Origin: Sacculina carcini
Taxonomy: Eukaryota; Arthropoda; Thecostraca; Sacculinidae
Direction of reading: 5' to 3'
NCBI GenBank assembly: GCA_916048095.2
Contig: OU696577.1
Location: 5,879,440-5,943,439, forward strand
Length of the DNA stretch: 64,000 nt
Position 1 is the first letter of the stretch. Each line of letters begins with the position of its first letter. Under the pieces are notes generated by a model that saw nothing but the letters and a program-made list of their open reading frames with translations, did no database searches and had not been told where the DNA came from. The translations under genes were made by a program, and so were the position numbers. Below, one piece after another: positions 28,824 to 41,169 of the stretch.

Positions 28824-30700
28824 AATACATCTTAGTTTTTTGTTTTCGTCTACAAACTATTTCGGCATTTTTTGTCTAGAAGTATTGTTTGTCTGCGACT
28901 CGGCTTCAGCAGCAGTGATAGTGCCCTCCAGTATTATCAGCGGCCTGGAAGACGTGGCGGAGAAGCTCGGCGTCGTGTCAGGTTGGTGTGCAGGGTGACG
29001 GCAGGAGAGCATGGTGCCGGCAGGAGGCAGCGGGGAGCTGCGGCCGAGGTTTTTCTCGCTGTCCCGCCTGCACTGGTGTTGGACTCGTCGCCGGGCAGCT
29101 GGAAGATTGCTGGTGAAATCTGCTGATGCTGGTGGGCATGTGAGAGGAAGGTGCTGCTAAGGCCGGAGGAAGAAACGATCGACGACAACGGCGTGGCCTG
29201 CATGTGCGGCGACGTCACGGCTGGATGCGGCAGGGTGCTGAAGGGCACGGATGTTGACGGGAGCATGGTGGATGCTGGGGTCGTGGTGTTGTGCCCTGTG
29301 GCGGCAACCGGTGATGAAGAAGACGACAGGCTGCGGCGCAGCACTAAAGAGCACGAGCAAAACGGGTGCCTGGTGGACGCTGGGGTCTGCCGTGTTGTTC
29401 TTCGCCACAGCCAAGGTGTGTGCGTCTGGTGGAGGCCGTCTTCGAATTAGGTTTTTTTATTGGTTCATTTTTCCGGGTTTGCTTGGTTCGCGTTTTTCAA
29501 TTGTTTGCTCTTTAGTTGATTAATGTTTCTAAAAAACAGGTGGAGGTGCGGTTTGATTATGTATTGTGAGAGAGAGAGAGAGTCGTGTTCGAACTGTGGT
29601 GGTGTTACGACCTCTTGTAGGCGCGCGTGGGGCAGCGATGCCCATGCGCGCCTGTCTGTAATATATTTTAGTTTTTGAGTTTCGTTTACAAGATTTTTAG
29701 ATTATCAAAAATCTGGATGGCTGCTTGCTCAGTGGGGTAACTACGTCTTCAACTACTGTCTTGGTAGATCACTTTTGTATACATTTTTTTCATAGGCACA
29801 CGCACATTCGGGAAATATTAATCAGGTAGAAATCCCGACATTGAGGTAATACACCCTACATCCCCTAGTATCTACGCTCCTGTCATTGCAAAACTACAGG
29901 ATATGTGCGAGGGGAATTTCAACATTGCATACATCGCTCCTAGATGACCTTGTTGGCAAACAATAAGATACGCACACACAGGTGATATTGATGACACAGT
30001 GAGAGAGATGAATGAGCGGATATTCGCGTCCAAACTGGTAGGGATTACCCTCTTAAACCACTGGAATAATCATCAATCATGTAATACTTTGATGGGAATG
30101 AATGCTTCTTATGACTCCGATGTCATATGCGTGAAGTTATATACGCTTGGTTGAAACATCGAAGGCACCATAAGTCTCGGCCATTAAGCCCACCTGTCCA
30201 TTTAGCCCGTGTCACCTGTCATGTCTGAAAGCTTAGTAGAGCTTATAGCAAATATCATGAGTAGAGCTTGCCAATTGACAGCTAACACGCCAACAGCACA
30301 ATACCGAGTACACATATACAGCTGCAATCATTCGCATTTTGCTGTCAAAAACGGAGGCTCAATCGACGTTCATTCAATGGAAACGCACGCGCTTGATACA
30401 GAAGACAGCTGGCCAGTTCATTGACCCATGCCCATCCACCAGATGATATTGGTGTATTGTCCATCCGATCATGTCTTGGGCTGGGTTGGGCTATTGTATG
30501 TATGTGTGTAATAGTAGAGTCGATCATGGGTGAGCGCAGGTGCCGTGATGCATAAGGATACCCTTTGCAAAGCTAAAAACTATACTGTTCCACTGTGAGA
30601 GTAACGATATGCAATGTTTGCACGGCTTTTTTTGCGAGCAGTCATAGATATGAACTCATACACTCTTTTTGTGGGCATATATAGATATCATTTCATGAAT
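28824..30700. other. Right-arm stretch without a recognised gene
   Basis: Mirror of 8611-10487: weak GC-rich ORFs at 28871-29531, an AG run at 29572-29583, and AT-rich sequence without recognised content to 30700. Confidence 0.5.
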
Positions 30701-30807
30701 TCTCAGCTGGATTCTCGGGGGGTATAATTGCATATTCATCCCCCCGGCCAATTTGTCGGGGGGTATATATACCCCCCATACCCCCCAGGATTTACGCCCA
30801 TGCAGAT

Positions 30808-31143
30808 TGGTCTCAATTGGCATCCCTCATCGAGAGTGTGTGAGCTGCGGTTGTTTGTTCTTTCTTTTTATGAATTGATTTGTGATCATAGAATTTAATT
30901 ACGTTTGAATATTATGTTTTTATGAATCACTGCCTTAATTAATGTTTGAAAATTAACGCGATATGTGTATATTGACGGATTTGTCCTGTATGTGTGACCG
31001 TGTTACTGCTGACGTGGACCAATCAACTGATGACACGACATGACCTGACCGACCCTATATAAACCCGCAGGAAATGCAATACATTCTTATTCTGTTCCAC
31101 GCCGTGGCCGGTGTTTGTATACTTTTGGAGTCTAAGCGTTACA
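30808..31143 (+). repeat. 5' LTR of D
   Basis: 336 bp, TGGTCTCAATTGG to AGCGTTACA. A TATATAA box lies near 31056, about 27 bp before ACATTC, a plausible promoter. The outer end is uncertain by a few bases because both LTRs are preceded by CAGAT. Confidence 0.85.
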
Positions 31144-31328
31144 AGTGGTGACCCTACGACGTTCTATCATTTTCTTTTCATATTATTGGTTCATATTCAA
31201 TTCCGTCACCTTTATTTTCACTGCCTAATTATCTTCTGGTCATTTTCTCCGTTATTTAATTTTCATTACCCTCATTTTGCGTCACATTATCGTGCTATCA
31301 CATTCATCCACATCATTGCATCCTCATC

Positions 31329-31916
31329 ATGGAGACGGAATATCCCAAGCCCACACCGCATCGTGCTGACGCCGGGCACGCCGCCACTGAGGACGCCGGT
31401 ATCCACCACGTCTCAGTCAAACCAGCGCAGTTGGTCGAAACGGACGCGGAGGTGTGGTTCAGGGTGCTGGCGTCTCAATTCAAGCTGAGCCGCGTGACGG
31501 TCGAGTCAACCAAATTTCATCATGCCATGTCAGCGCTGCCGACCAACGTCATCAGACGGCTCGCCGCCAGTGTGCTGGACTCGGAGAATTTCACGCTGCT
31601 CCGAGCTGAGGTCCTCAGGATCTTCGAGCGCACCAAGACGGAACTCTTCGAGGAGCTGATGGCGAAGGCGACGATATCCGGCAAACCTCCAGCGCTGATG
31701 TGCGAGCTGCAGACCCTGGCGCGCAGAGTGGGAGCCTCGGACGACCTCATTCGTCACAAATTCACCCAAACTCTGCCGCCATCTATCGGTCCTATCCTGG
31801 CAGCAAAGACGATCATGTCTCTCGACCAATTGGCGGAGTTAGCGGACGACCTGATGCCTTTCGCCAGGTCCTACCAGTCAGCACACCCGTTCGCAGTCCT
31901 CAAAACCTCCAACTAA
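31329..31916 (+). mobile_element. gag: D gag region
   Basis: About 195 codons (METEYPKPTPHRADAGHAAT) with helices typical of Mag-like gag: DAEVWFRVLASQFKLSRVTV, LRAEVLRIFERTKTELFEEL and a conserved MSLDQLAELADDLMPFARSY near the end. Zinc knuckles were not found. Belongs to fossil element D. Confidence 0.8.
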
Positions 31917-31938
31917 CAACAACCGGCCAACTACCAGC

Positions 31939-34890
31939 TTGGACCCAGTGGACGTGGACCGAGGTCGTTCCGCAGAGGCCAGCGACCCAAAGTTTGTCTT
32001 AGCCACTACTTCTACGGCCCCGAAGCTTGAACGTGTAAGCCGTGGTGTACGTGGTCGGACAAACGCACTGTCGTCACGTTGGAGCCGTCGTCGCGCTCTG
32101 CGTCTCGTTCCACGTCTCCGCAGCGCCAGCCGGAAAACTAGAGCGGCAGGCTATGGTGGCTGCACCATCAGGCCTGCCTCTTCTAACAGTTGCAGTCCGT
32201 GTTGGGGACGCTGGGTACAGTTCGTGGTCGACACCGGCGCCGGAATCTCCATCATCCCGCCGAGCATGGTGAACAGGTCCTCTCTGTGTCCTACTTCGGT
32301 CCGTATTTCTGCAGCCAACGGCCAGCCCATGACGGTTCATGGCGAGGCCCGACTGCAGATCGCCTTGCCGAAGCTGCGACGCACCTTCACGTGGGCGTTC
32401 GTCGTGTCGGACTCTATTTACCCCCTGCTCGGCCACGATTTCCTTCGGCACCTTGAACTCATCGTCGACTGTTGCAACAGCTGCATCCGCGACGCCACGA
32501 CAACGTTGAGAGCGCCTGCCACCGCCAGCCGTGAGCAGCACGTGGGCCTGGTGGTGAATGATTTGGGTCACCTGCCGGCGTATGTCCGTTCGCTGCTGAC
32601 TCAACATTTACCACTGCTCTCACCGCGTGAGGTCAACTGCCGGACTGTGATGCCCGTCCATCACAACATTTACACCGGCAGTGTGGCCCCTGTTTTCGCT
32701 CGCCCGCGTCGACTCACACCCGACAAAGAGGCCGCCGCAAAAGCCGCCTTCGACCACCTCATCGAGGCCGGTATCGTCCGTCGATCGAACTCGCCGTGGT
32801 CTTCTCCGCTCCACATGGTCGCCAAGAAGACCCCCGGTGGGTGGCGCATCACGGGCGACTATCGTGCGCTTAACGCCCGCACGGTACTAGACAGGTACCC
32901 TCTCCCGCACGTGCAGGACTTGTCGGCGCGGCTGGCGGGCATGGCGGTGTTCTCCAAGCTGGACCTGCTGCAGGCGTACTACCAGGTGCCTATGAACGAG
33001 GACGACATTCCGAAAACCACCGTCGTCACACCGTTCGGGCTCTTCGAGTACATGTTCATGCCGCTGGGGCTGCGCAACGCCGGCGCCACCTTCCAGCGGC
33101 TGATCAACAGCGTTCTTGGGCACCTGGACTGTACGTTTGCTTACCTGGACGATGTGCTGGTTTTCTCGCGGGATGAGTAGCAGCACAAGCGTGACCTGTC
33201 AGCTGTTTTTGGGGTCTTCGAACAGTATGGCCTCCGCCTGTCCCCAGAGAAGTGCTCGTTCTTCCAGACGAGCATCGACTTCCTGGGCCACAATATCACA
33301 GCTGACGGAGTTCGCTCTCCGGACGCCAAGATCGCCGCCATCAGCGATTTCCCAGCACCTTCGGACTCTGCCTCTCTCCGACGTTTTCTCGGAATGGTGG
33401 GTTTTTACAGGCGAATTATTCCGGGTTTCGCCAAGAGTATCCATCCACTCTCGGAACGGACCAAGATGCAGCCCAACGCCAAGTCCCTCACGTTAGATGA
33501 CGAAGAGAGGGCGGCATTCGTCGCTATCAAGGAGGCGCTGGAGAACGCGTGCACTCTTCCACATCCGCTGCCCAAGTGCTCACACCTGCAGCTCGTCACC
33601 GACTGCTCGTCCACGGCCGCCGGCGCGGCCCTGCATCAAATGGTCGACGGCAGCCCACAACCGGTATCCTTCTTCTCGAAAAAACTGTCCGTGGCGCAAA
33701 GGAAGTACTCAGTGTACGACCGCGAGCTACTGGCTGCCTACTACGCCGTGCTGCATTTCCGGCACCACCTGGAGGGTCGATCGGTGACGCTGCTGACCGA
33801 CCACAAGCCGCTGGTGTCGGCGTTCAGCAGTCCCAACGTGGCCAAGTCTGACCGTCAGCAGCGCCACTGGTCGTACATCACCGAGTACGTGTCGGATGTG
33901 CAGCACATCAATGGCGCTGACAACATGGTCGCAGACTGTCTTTCACGCAGCGTGAACGCTGTCGAAATCGATGTCTGCGACCTGCCGGCCATCGCACGTG
34001 CACAAGCAGATGACGCTGAGACCCAGACTGCTGCTGCTTCGCTGACACCGGTGAAGACGTCAGGAGATCTTCCGTTGTTATGTGACCTGTCGACTCCACA
34101 CCCCAGACCGTTCCTACCCGAGAAGTGCCGCTTACCTGTGTTCAATTAAATGCACAGTCTGTGCCACCCAGGTATTGCGGCCAGTGTCAAGATGATCAAA
34201 TCTCGGTATGTCTGGCCGAAGATGGAGTCAGATATCAAGTCGTGGGTCCGCGCCAGCACCGCGTGCCAACAGGCCAAGATCACCAGGCACACCAAGTCGC
34301 CACGGACAGAATTCGACGTTCCAAGTACACGCTTCGAGTGCGTCCACTTGGACATAGTGGGACCGCTGCCGCCGGCCACGTCGCGCTACCACCTGCAGTC
34401 GACGCCCTACCGCTATTTGTTAATCTGTATCGACAGAGCCAGCCTTTGGTCCGAGGCCATGCCGCTGACGGAAATCTCTGCCGCGTCCGTCGCTGAGGTC
34501 TTAATGTACCACTGGGTATCCCGGTTTGGTGTGCCACTTCGTGTGGTGACTGACCGTGGTACCCAGTTCGGGTCGGAGCTGTTCCGTGAGCTTTCCGCCC
34601 TGGTCGGTTTCCACCGTGTGAGGACTACGGCATACCACCCGCAGTCAAACGGCCTCGTGGAAAGACTCCATCGGGTGATAAAAACAGCTTTAACAGCTCG
34701 GCGACAGGACTGGCTCTCGTCACTGCCGGTGGTGATGCTGGGTGTGCGACTGCTGCCGACTGAGTCAGGTATTTTTCCTTTCACAGCTGTCACTGGCGGG
34801 TACCTGCTGTGTCCCAGAGTCCCGACGGGCGACACTGTCTCGACCAGGACGCAGCACCAGTTTGTGATGGAGTTGGCCCGGAGGATGTAG
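31939..34890 (+). mobile_element. pol: D pol region
   Basis: Domains in order: protease with FVVDTGAGISIIPPSM (about 32.22 kb), reverse transcriptase (PFARPRRL-type entry, SPWSSPLHMVAKK, GDYRALNARTVLDRYPLPH, FAYLDDVLVFSRDE, 32.7-33.2 kb), RNase H (LVTDCSSTAAGAALHQ, LTDHKPLVSAF, NGADNMVADCLSR, 33.6-33.95 kb) and integrase (CHPGIAASVKMIKSRYVWP, HLDIVGPLPP, VVTDRGTQFGSELF, TTAYHPQSNGLVERLHR, 34.15-34.75 kb). All catalytic motifs are recognisable, but the reading is interrupted in a few places, so it is a recent fossil. Confidence 0.88.
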
Positions 34891-35364
34891 GAGGTGGATT
34901 TCCACAGCATGTCGGCCGGTACAGTGCACGGTACGTCTCCGTCTTATGTGCCGGCTAAGCTGATGTCCTGTGAGCAGGTGTGGGTTCGTGTGGATCGAGT
35001 GTGAAGACCGCTGGAGACGCCATACCGCGGTCTGATCCGCGTCGTTTCGAGGTCTCCGAAGGTGTTCAAGATCGCCCTACCAGCTGGCGGGTCGGAGACT
35101 GTGTCAATCGACCGCCTCAAACCGGCCGTCGTTCCAGCCGCAGTGTCTGCCGCCAAACTGGCGCCGTCCGCACCTCCCACATCAGCTCCGAGAACTGCAA
35201 CCGCCCCGCCTCCCACCCCTGTACCGGCGCCTCGGGCCTCTCCGCCACCGCAGCTGCCACCACAGCTGCCACCGCAGCCGTCACCGCAGCCGCCACCACA
35301 GAAGACCACCCGGGCAGGTCGGAAAGTCCGGTTTAAGGTAGAGCCAGACTTTGACTATTCTTGA

Positions 35365-35883
35365 CCATAGCCTTGATTTCGAGACTGACGTTTTGATTTG
35401 ACTTATCTCTATAGTTTTTCGAGTTTCGTCCATTGCTGATTTTGTTGCATTTGTCGCATTGTCTCCATTTATATTTCTAGGTTTATTCGTGTATACCTTT
35501 AACACCCACGTATCACGTCTCTGCACGGGCTACTCCGTAAATCTGTTGTATGCCAGAGTAGGCCTGTGTAGTACAGTGGGGCGCACGTCGTTCACTGCTG
35601 CTTCCTGCGTGCTGATGTTATTGTGCAATATTTCATATAGTATTTATTGTTATATATTTTTATACATATGTCCTCATCCTCATTTTTTCGTCATCATGAT
35701 CATCATCACCGTCATCACCATTACTATGTATGTGTAATTTAGCTTATCAGCGGGTGCAGCGTGTGAACGTACGCCGTGTGTATTCTCTCGTGTGTCTTAT
35801 GTATCAACCTTGTCCGTGTATCGCCCAGCTCCGCTCTGGTAGGGGGAGTCCTATAGTGAGTGGCAACAATGTTTGACCCAGAT
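35365..35883 (+). other. D untranslated 3' region
   Basis: AT-rich DNA between the Pro-rich end of pol and the 3' LTR, with a T-rich stretch at 35640-35730. A purine run AGGGGGAG at 35842-35849 could be the polypurine tract, but it lies about 35 bp before the assigned LTR start, so either the tract or the LTR edge is misplaced. Confidence 0.5.
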
Positions 35884-35966
35884 TGGTCTCAATTGGCATC
35901 CCTCATCGAGAGTGTGTGAGCTGCGGTTGTTTGTTCTTTCTTTTTATGAATTGATTTGTGATCATA
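35884..35966 (+). repeat. 3' LTR of D, first piece
   Basis: Identical in start and sequence to 30808-30890, interrupted at GATCATA by the poly(A) end of the LINE. The LTR resumes at 41170. Confidence 0.9.
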
Positions 35967-36539
35967 TTTTTTTTTTCACACAGAAATGTTCATTGCCCAA
36001 AATCAGACACAAAAGCATAAAACACAAGCAGATGGCACACAAGCGCATGACACAATTTTAACAAAATTGAGACTTAAATAATTAAATAAACGACACTGTA
36101 TGATTATGCAGTGACGGTCATTATATCAATCATATATATACACAAAATTATAGCCAAACATCACCACATAACGGTTTCACACAACAAAATAACATTGCTA
36201 GGTCGAGCATGTGACATGTGTGCATGCGTGTTTGGGTGCTTTATTCATTTAAATTTTTAAGTAACATTTAATGTATATTAAAATAAAAACATGCAATGCG
36301 AAACCATGAAGCCAAGGAAGAAAGAACAAGTGAACAAAAGACATTGATTATAAATGAAAATTCAGAAGCACGGGTGACGTAAGGGCAATTGCCCTGTCTC
36401 AATCACCCATACTTCCTCATTTTTAACAACAAAAATATATCTACTAAGACGAAATAGAAAGGAAATTAAAATAAAATAAACGAAAATAAGAAAAACGAAA
36501 ATAAAACATAAAATATGAAGAATAACTATGTGGATAAAT

Positions 36540-39520
36540 TTAATAATCCTCCTGTAAGATTTTTTTAGTCATGACTTTGAATTGACGAATATTATTAGGG
36601 AGATCAGAAACATTTTTAACTAGTGGGGATAGCACCGTGTTCCAAACTATTGGAGCTTTTACAAAGAGTGAATTCATTTCGAAATTGTGAGAAAATGTGG
36701 GCTGGGTAAAATGCTGTATATTCCTTGTATTTGCTTTTTTGATGTGTAAGATAAATTTGTTCTGGATCAATGGAGGTAATTTGCACTGCAAGAATTGATA
36801 AAGAATTAGAAGAAGATGATACTTAACTAAATTGTCAAATTTGTAGATATTTAGTGAGCGAAAGATAGAAGAGGTGTGGGCCAGATAATGAGAATTTGAA
36901 ATTACCCTGATTGATCTTTTTTGAAGAACCCTAAGCCGATCAAATGACGTTGAATACCCCAGGCCCCAAATTGATAAACAGTAAGAAAGATGTGGTAAGA
37001 CCAGTGCGTTATAAAGTAAAAGTAGAGCATAAGTTGGAAAAATAGTTTTAACTTTGGAGATCATGCCAATGTTCCTCGACACAATTTTACAAACGTTGGC
37101 TTTATGCGCAGAAAATTTAAAGTCTTCATCGATAATGACGCCCAAATATTTTACTGAATTGCAGCGTGCTATTTCAGAGGAATGTATCGAAATTTTCATG
37201 TTCTGTGCGCTTGGGGTCCAATTGTAAAGTTGATATACTGTTTTCGATGTGTTCAAGACTAAACGATTCGAAATAAGCCAATGAGATATTAAAGAAAGAT
37301 TGTGATTGATTTTTAATTCTAGAGTATAGATATCTGGAGAAGCGAACAATAAAACGGTATCATCAGCAAAAAGAAGATATTCTACATCAGTTGAAACACA
37401 GACAATATCATTGATGTAGACAAGGAATAATATGGGACCTAAGATTGATCCCTGTGGAACTCCAATGTCCATCATTGCGCTGCTGGAGAGGACATCATTA
37501 TATCTTACACACTGATACCTGTTTGCCAAGAAGGATTGCAAAATGTTAATAAATGAATAGAAAGGTTGTAATATTGTAGTTTCTTAATCAGGATATTATG
37601 ATCAACGAGATCAAACGCCTTTTTAAGATCTAAAAACACTCCAGCAGCGTAATGTTTACTAGCCCTGCTGGAAATAACGAAATTGGAAAGCAGTGAAAGA
37701 GGCATATATGTGGAGTGACTTTTGAGAAATCCAAATTGGCGATCAGTAATATAGCATCTCTCAATGCAGCTTGAATATAGTTGGTAATAAATAGCTTTTT
37801 CAAGTAATTTGGACATAACAGGAAGTAAACTAATAGGACGATAGTTGTTGAACACTGTTTGGTCCCCTTGTTTATATATAGGAACAACAATGGCGAGCTT
37901 GAATATACTGGGAAATATCGACTTGATAAGACAAGTGTTAAGAACGTGAGTAATTACGTGAACAATGGAGGGTGCTACAATTTTGAGAATTCGAGTATTC
38001 AAGAGGTCATGACCAGATCCAACAATGTTCAACTCAGATATGAAGGAAAGTACCTGATGATAGTCGACTACGTTCAGCGGTATTTCCGTTTGATTTTGAA
38101 AGTTCATCTTTCTGGTGTAAGTTAACGGGTCTGTACTGTTTGTAGGTAATTCTTTCGTTAACTGAGTTGCGATGGATGCAAAGAAATCGTTGAATTTTTG
38201 GGCGATACACAAGGGATAAGATAATTCACGATTTCCGTCATGAAATGTGGAAGGCAATTTCGTAGTTCTAGCTTTATTTATTGCTGAAAGCATCACGTCC
38301 CACAATTTTCTCGAATGACTACGGTTTTTCAATAGTTGGTGGGCGAAATATGATCGTTTAGCTTCTTTAAGAGCCTTATTCAAAGAATTTCTAAAAGATT
38401 TAAACTTTTTGTCGTTCTCAATAGAACGGTTCTTCAGAAATTTTTTATGTAGTCGGTTCTTTTGGTTTATTCTTTCAAGAAGCTCGTAAGACAACCAGGG
38501 CTGTACGGGAGACTTGCGCAGGCATTTGTAGGCCTTGGTGTACATATTAATTGTGCTGTCACATATTTCAGTGAAACGACTAGCACAAGTCTCCGGATCA
38601 AATATATGCAACACATCCTGTAAGTTGGAGAATAAATCAAGTTTAAAATTGTCGATCTGAGAGAAATCAAATCGTTGAATATATAATCTCGAACAATTCT
38701 GTTTGGGTATGTCTAAATGAAGAGAGCAATATGTTGGCAGATGGTCGCTAATGGTGCTTAATAAAATTCCTGATGAGAGTGTACCCAGGTCATTCGAGAA
38801 GATGTTGTCAATTAGGCTAACAGATGATGATGTAACACGCGTGGGACGTGATATGCAGGGGAAAAATCCATGGCTATGTATAAAATCAACAAAATCCGAA
38901 TGTCTGTTGGAGGAAAGGTCAATGTTAAAGTCGCCCCCAATATAGCATCTACGATTTAGTTTTGAAATACTGTCCATCGTTAGATTGAATTGGTCCATAA
39001 ATAGTGATGATTCAAAGGAAGGAGAACGATAAACTGAGCCTATTAAGATATTTTTGGAAGAAGGAATATTTATGTCGAGGAACATTGCTTGCATGTAATT
39101 TTCATTGATTTGAAGATCTATTTTATGACTGTAGGACAGGTCAGAGTTAATATTAATTTCCACACCTTTCCCTCTAGTGGACATAGGGGAGCACAAATGT
39201 AAGTTATACCCTGGGATGTAATAATTTTGGGCAGAGCTTGATTCAACCCACGTTTCACTCACAAGGATAGCCCCCATTTTGCGAGAAGTTAGAAGTTGCA
39301 AAATTTCCTCAAAGTTTGCATTGAGCGATCGAGAATTTAGTTGGAGTATAATAAAGTCAGTTTCAGGAACATGTTTTAGATTCAAGTGGTATTTGCAATT
39401 TTGAATAATTTGTGAAAACGAGGTAGGATATGCATCCTCGTCCGGAACATAGTGCTGAAATTCATCAAAGCTATCCATCGCGTATATAAATAACAAAAAT
39501 GAAAGAAATAACAAGAACAA
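36540..39520 (-). pseudogene. LINE ORF2: endonuclease and reverse transcriptase
   Basis: The start is MFLLFLSFLLFIYAMDSFDE at 39520, or the downstream ATG (MDSFDEFQHYV) at 39479. Endonuclease at about 39.37-38.7 kb: FIILQLNSRSLNANF, VSETW, GSVYRSPSF, GGDFNIDLSS and TISDHLPTYCSL, the expected N, E, D, N, SDH residues of APE-type enzymes. RT about 37.95-37.0 kb: VVPIYKQGDQTVFNNYRPIS, GFLKSHSTYMPL, FLDLKKAFDLVDH, then in the next frame DIGVPQGSILGPILFLVYIN, YLLFADDTVLLFAS and VKYLGVIIDEDFK. One frameshift near 37540 separates the finger/palm part from GVPQG. Otherwise both frames are long and open, so inactivation is recent, or a base is missing from the sequence. Confidence 0.9.
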
Positions 39521-39785
39521 ACTCAGTTAATAGAAAAACAGATTCAGATTTACAGAGTAAGTAAAGGAGGAAATTGTAAAACTGTGGTGTTTGTATAGGC
39601 ATAGCAGCAATTAATGTCGAGCAGGAATTATTCACAACAAAAACTCTATATATACATAGAATTTCACACAAAATAAGGCACATAAATAGAATCTACAAGG
39701 TACAAAAACACTAGCATACTCAACGAACATCATAGTATTATTAGAAGCGAATCAAATTATACTTAGCGTTCAGACTCGGCTGGAC

Positions 39786-40838
39786 CTAATTGCGTCCTCT
39801 GTTGCGCCTGGCCGGAGTATTTCTGCCATTGCCAGCAACGCGACGAGAAGTGTTCACTGTCGGCGTACCAGCAGCAGCAGCAGCAGCGTTAGACGAGACG
39901 CGGCTACATTCACCAACAGTCGCAGAAGCCGCCGTCACGCCTGCATCAAACACTTCGGCAACAGCAGAACAGGACCGCCTGGTAGAGTTGCGTAACTGCG
40001 TATGTGTGACGGAGCTGTCACCAGCAGTCGCCCCGGCGGTATAAGTCAGTGCGGATCGGTCCGCTCTCGCCGCTTGCTCATTGGTGGTTGGCGCTGCTCC
40101 GATCTCTTGTGATACACCTCCAGTAGGACCGCCAGCTGATGCCCGAGCAGACCCATCAGGGGTATTTGTCGCGCGCAAGTGCCCATCAAATCTCTCTTTG
40201 ATAATGAGCCGAGCTTTGCGAAAATAGGCAATTTTTCCGGCTTCCCTCGCGGCCCTCATTTCCGGCATTTGCCGCATCTTTTCGGCCTGAGAAGCCGGCG
40301 ACAAGTCCTCATTGATAAATACGCCGCTGCCTTTTAGTTTTTTGGCATTTCTGGTGACGTTGTCTTTGTCGTACACCGTTTCGAACTTGACTACAACAGT
40401 GCGCGGCTTCCTCCTGTTGTTATCCGAGCGTCCAACACGGCGCGCTTCCTTTATAGTCGCGTTGTCAATACCCAAACTTTCCTTTATAAATGTGTTCGTT
40501 TTGACAGCAGTTTCCTCGCACGTTTCTTGAGCAGAATTCTCGTCCAGTCCAGATATTCTGATATTCTTCCGCCTGTTGTAGTCTTCAGTCATCCTTAACC
40601 TTTCTTCACACTCCACCAATTTTCTCACATTTCCGTTTTCACTTTTCTTAAGCACACTCACTTCCAAAGTCAAGTCTTTGATTTCCGCATGCGCAAATTC
40701 AAGACTTTTCTCCATCTCCTTGATGGTAGATTCAGCCGCGAAAATTCTCTTGTTCTGTTCCGTCACTACCAGTTCTAACGCTGCTTTAAATGCTTTCTCC
40801 TGCGCCTCCAGCATTATCTGGATTTTTTCCATTTCCAT
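39786..40838 (-). CDS. LINE ORF1 (coiled coil, RRM, C-terminal domain)
   Basis: 350 codons, MEMEKIQIMLEAQEKAFKAA. Residues about 5-90 are a heptad-rich coiled coil (AEIKDLTLEVSVLKKSENGN). Residues about 90-160 form an RRM-like fold (NRRKNIRISGLDENSAQETC, RKPRTVVVKFETVYDKDNVT), and the next part matches the C-terminal domain of L1-type ORF1p (LKGSGVFINEDLSPASQAEK, AYFRKARLIIKERFDG). A Ser/Thr/Ala-rich tail completes it. Such proteins form trimers that coat LINE RNA. The frame is intact. An L1-type ORF1 with a CR1-group ORF2 is known in several invertebrate CR1 relatives. Confidence 0.88.
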   Translation of the reverse strand: MEMEKIQIMLEAQEKAFKAALELVVTEQNKRIFAAESTIKEMEKSLEFAHAEIKDLTLEVSVLKKSENGNVRKLVECEERLRMTEDYNRRKNIRISGLDENSAQETCEETAVKTNTFIKESLGIDNATIKEARRVGRSDNNRRKPRTVVVKFETVYDKDNVTRNAKKLKGSGVFINEDLSPASQAEKMRQMPEMRAAREAGKIAYFRKARLIIKERFDGHLRATNTPDGSARASAGGPTGGVSQEIGAAPTTNEQAARADRSALTYTAGATAGDSSVTHTQLRNSTRRSCSAVAEVFDAGVTAASATVGECSRVSSNAAAAAAGTPTVNTSRRVAGNGRNTPARRNRGRN

Positions 40839-41169
40839 TTTGACGAAATAATGTGAAGCCGAAGTGCCACACTATTCACAGCACGGGCTTTCTTTTAAAA
40901 TGTTTTTACTACCGAATTAAGTCAAACTTATGCAGACTAAGCGGAAAATTGTTTTAAATTTCCTCACTTCCAGGGCTCATAAACACCTCTGTCACGACAG
41001 GACCATGCACGAGACCACACTCCTCGACGAGCCCAAGACTCCCACACACGCCGCTACCCTCCAATCCCTAATAACCCTACAATAACCCAAGAAAAACTCA
41101 GAGTCCAACCAAACACGTCCACTCACAACTAAGCTCAAAAACGAATTGCAAAAACGAATTGCGAAATAT

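Larger units (their letters stand above)
27112..31268 (-). repeat. Right arm of the 4157-bp inverted repeat
   Basis: Mirror of 8043-12199. Its outer end (31268) lies 125 bp inside the leader of gypsy D, and its inner end (27112) is a sharp junction with the PHD LINE. See the left-arm entry for content. Confidence 0.95.
35967..41167 (-). mobile_element. Near full-length two-ORF LINE, CR1-superfamily
   Basis: Minus strand, inserted in the D 3' LTR. From right: 5' UTR (41167-40839), ORF1 (40838-39786), spacer, ORF2 (39520-36540, one frame change), an A-rich 3' UTR and a poly(A) tail seen as T11 at 35967-35977. The two-ORF plan, the APE-type endonuclease and an RT with FADDTVLLFAS suit the CR1/Rex/Daphne group. 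An ATA at both edges may be a minimal target duplication. Confidence 0.92.
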
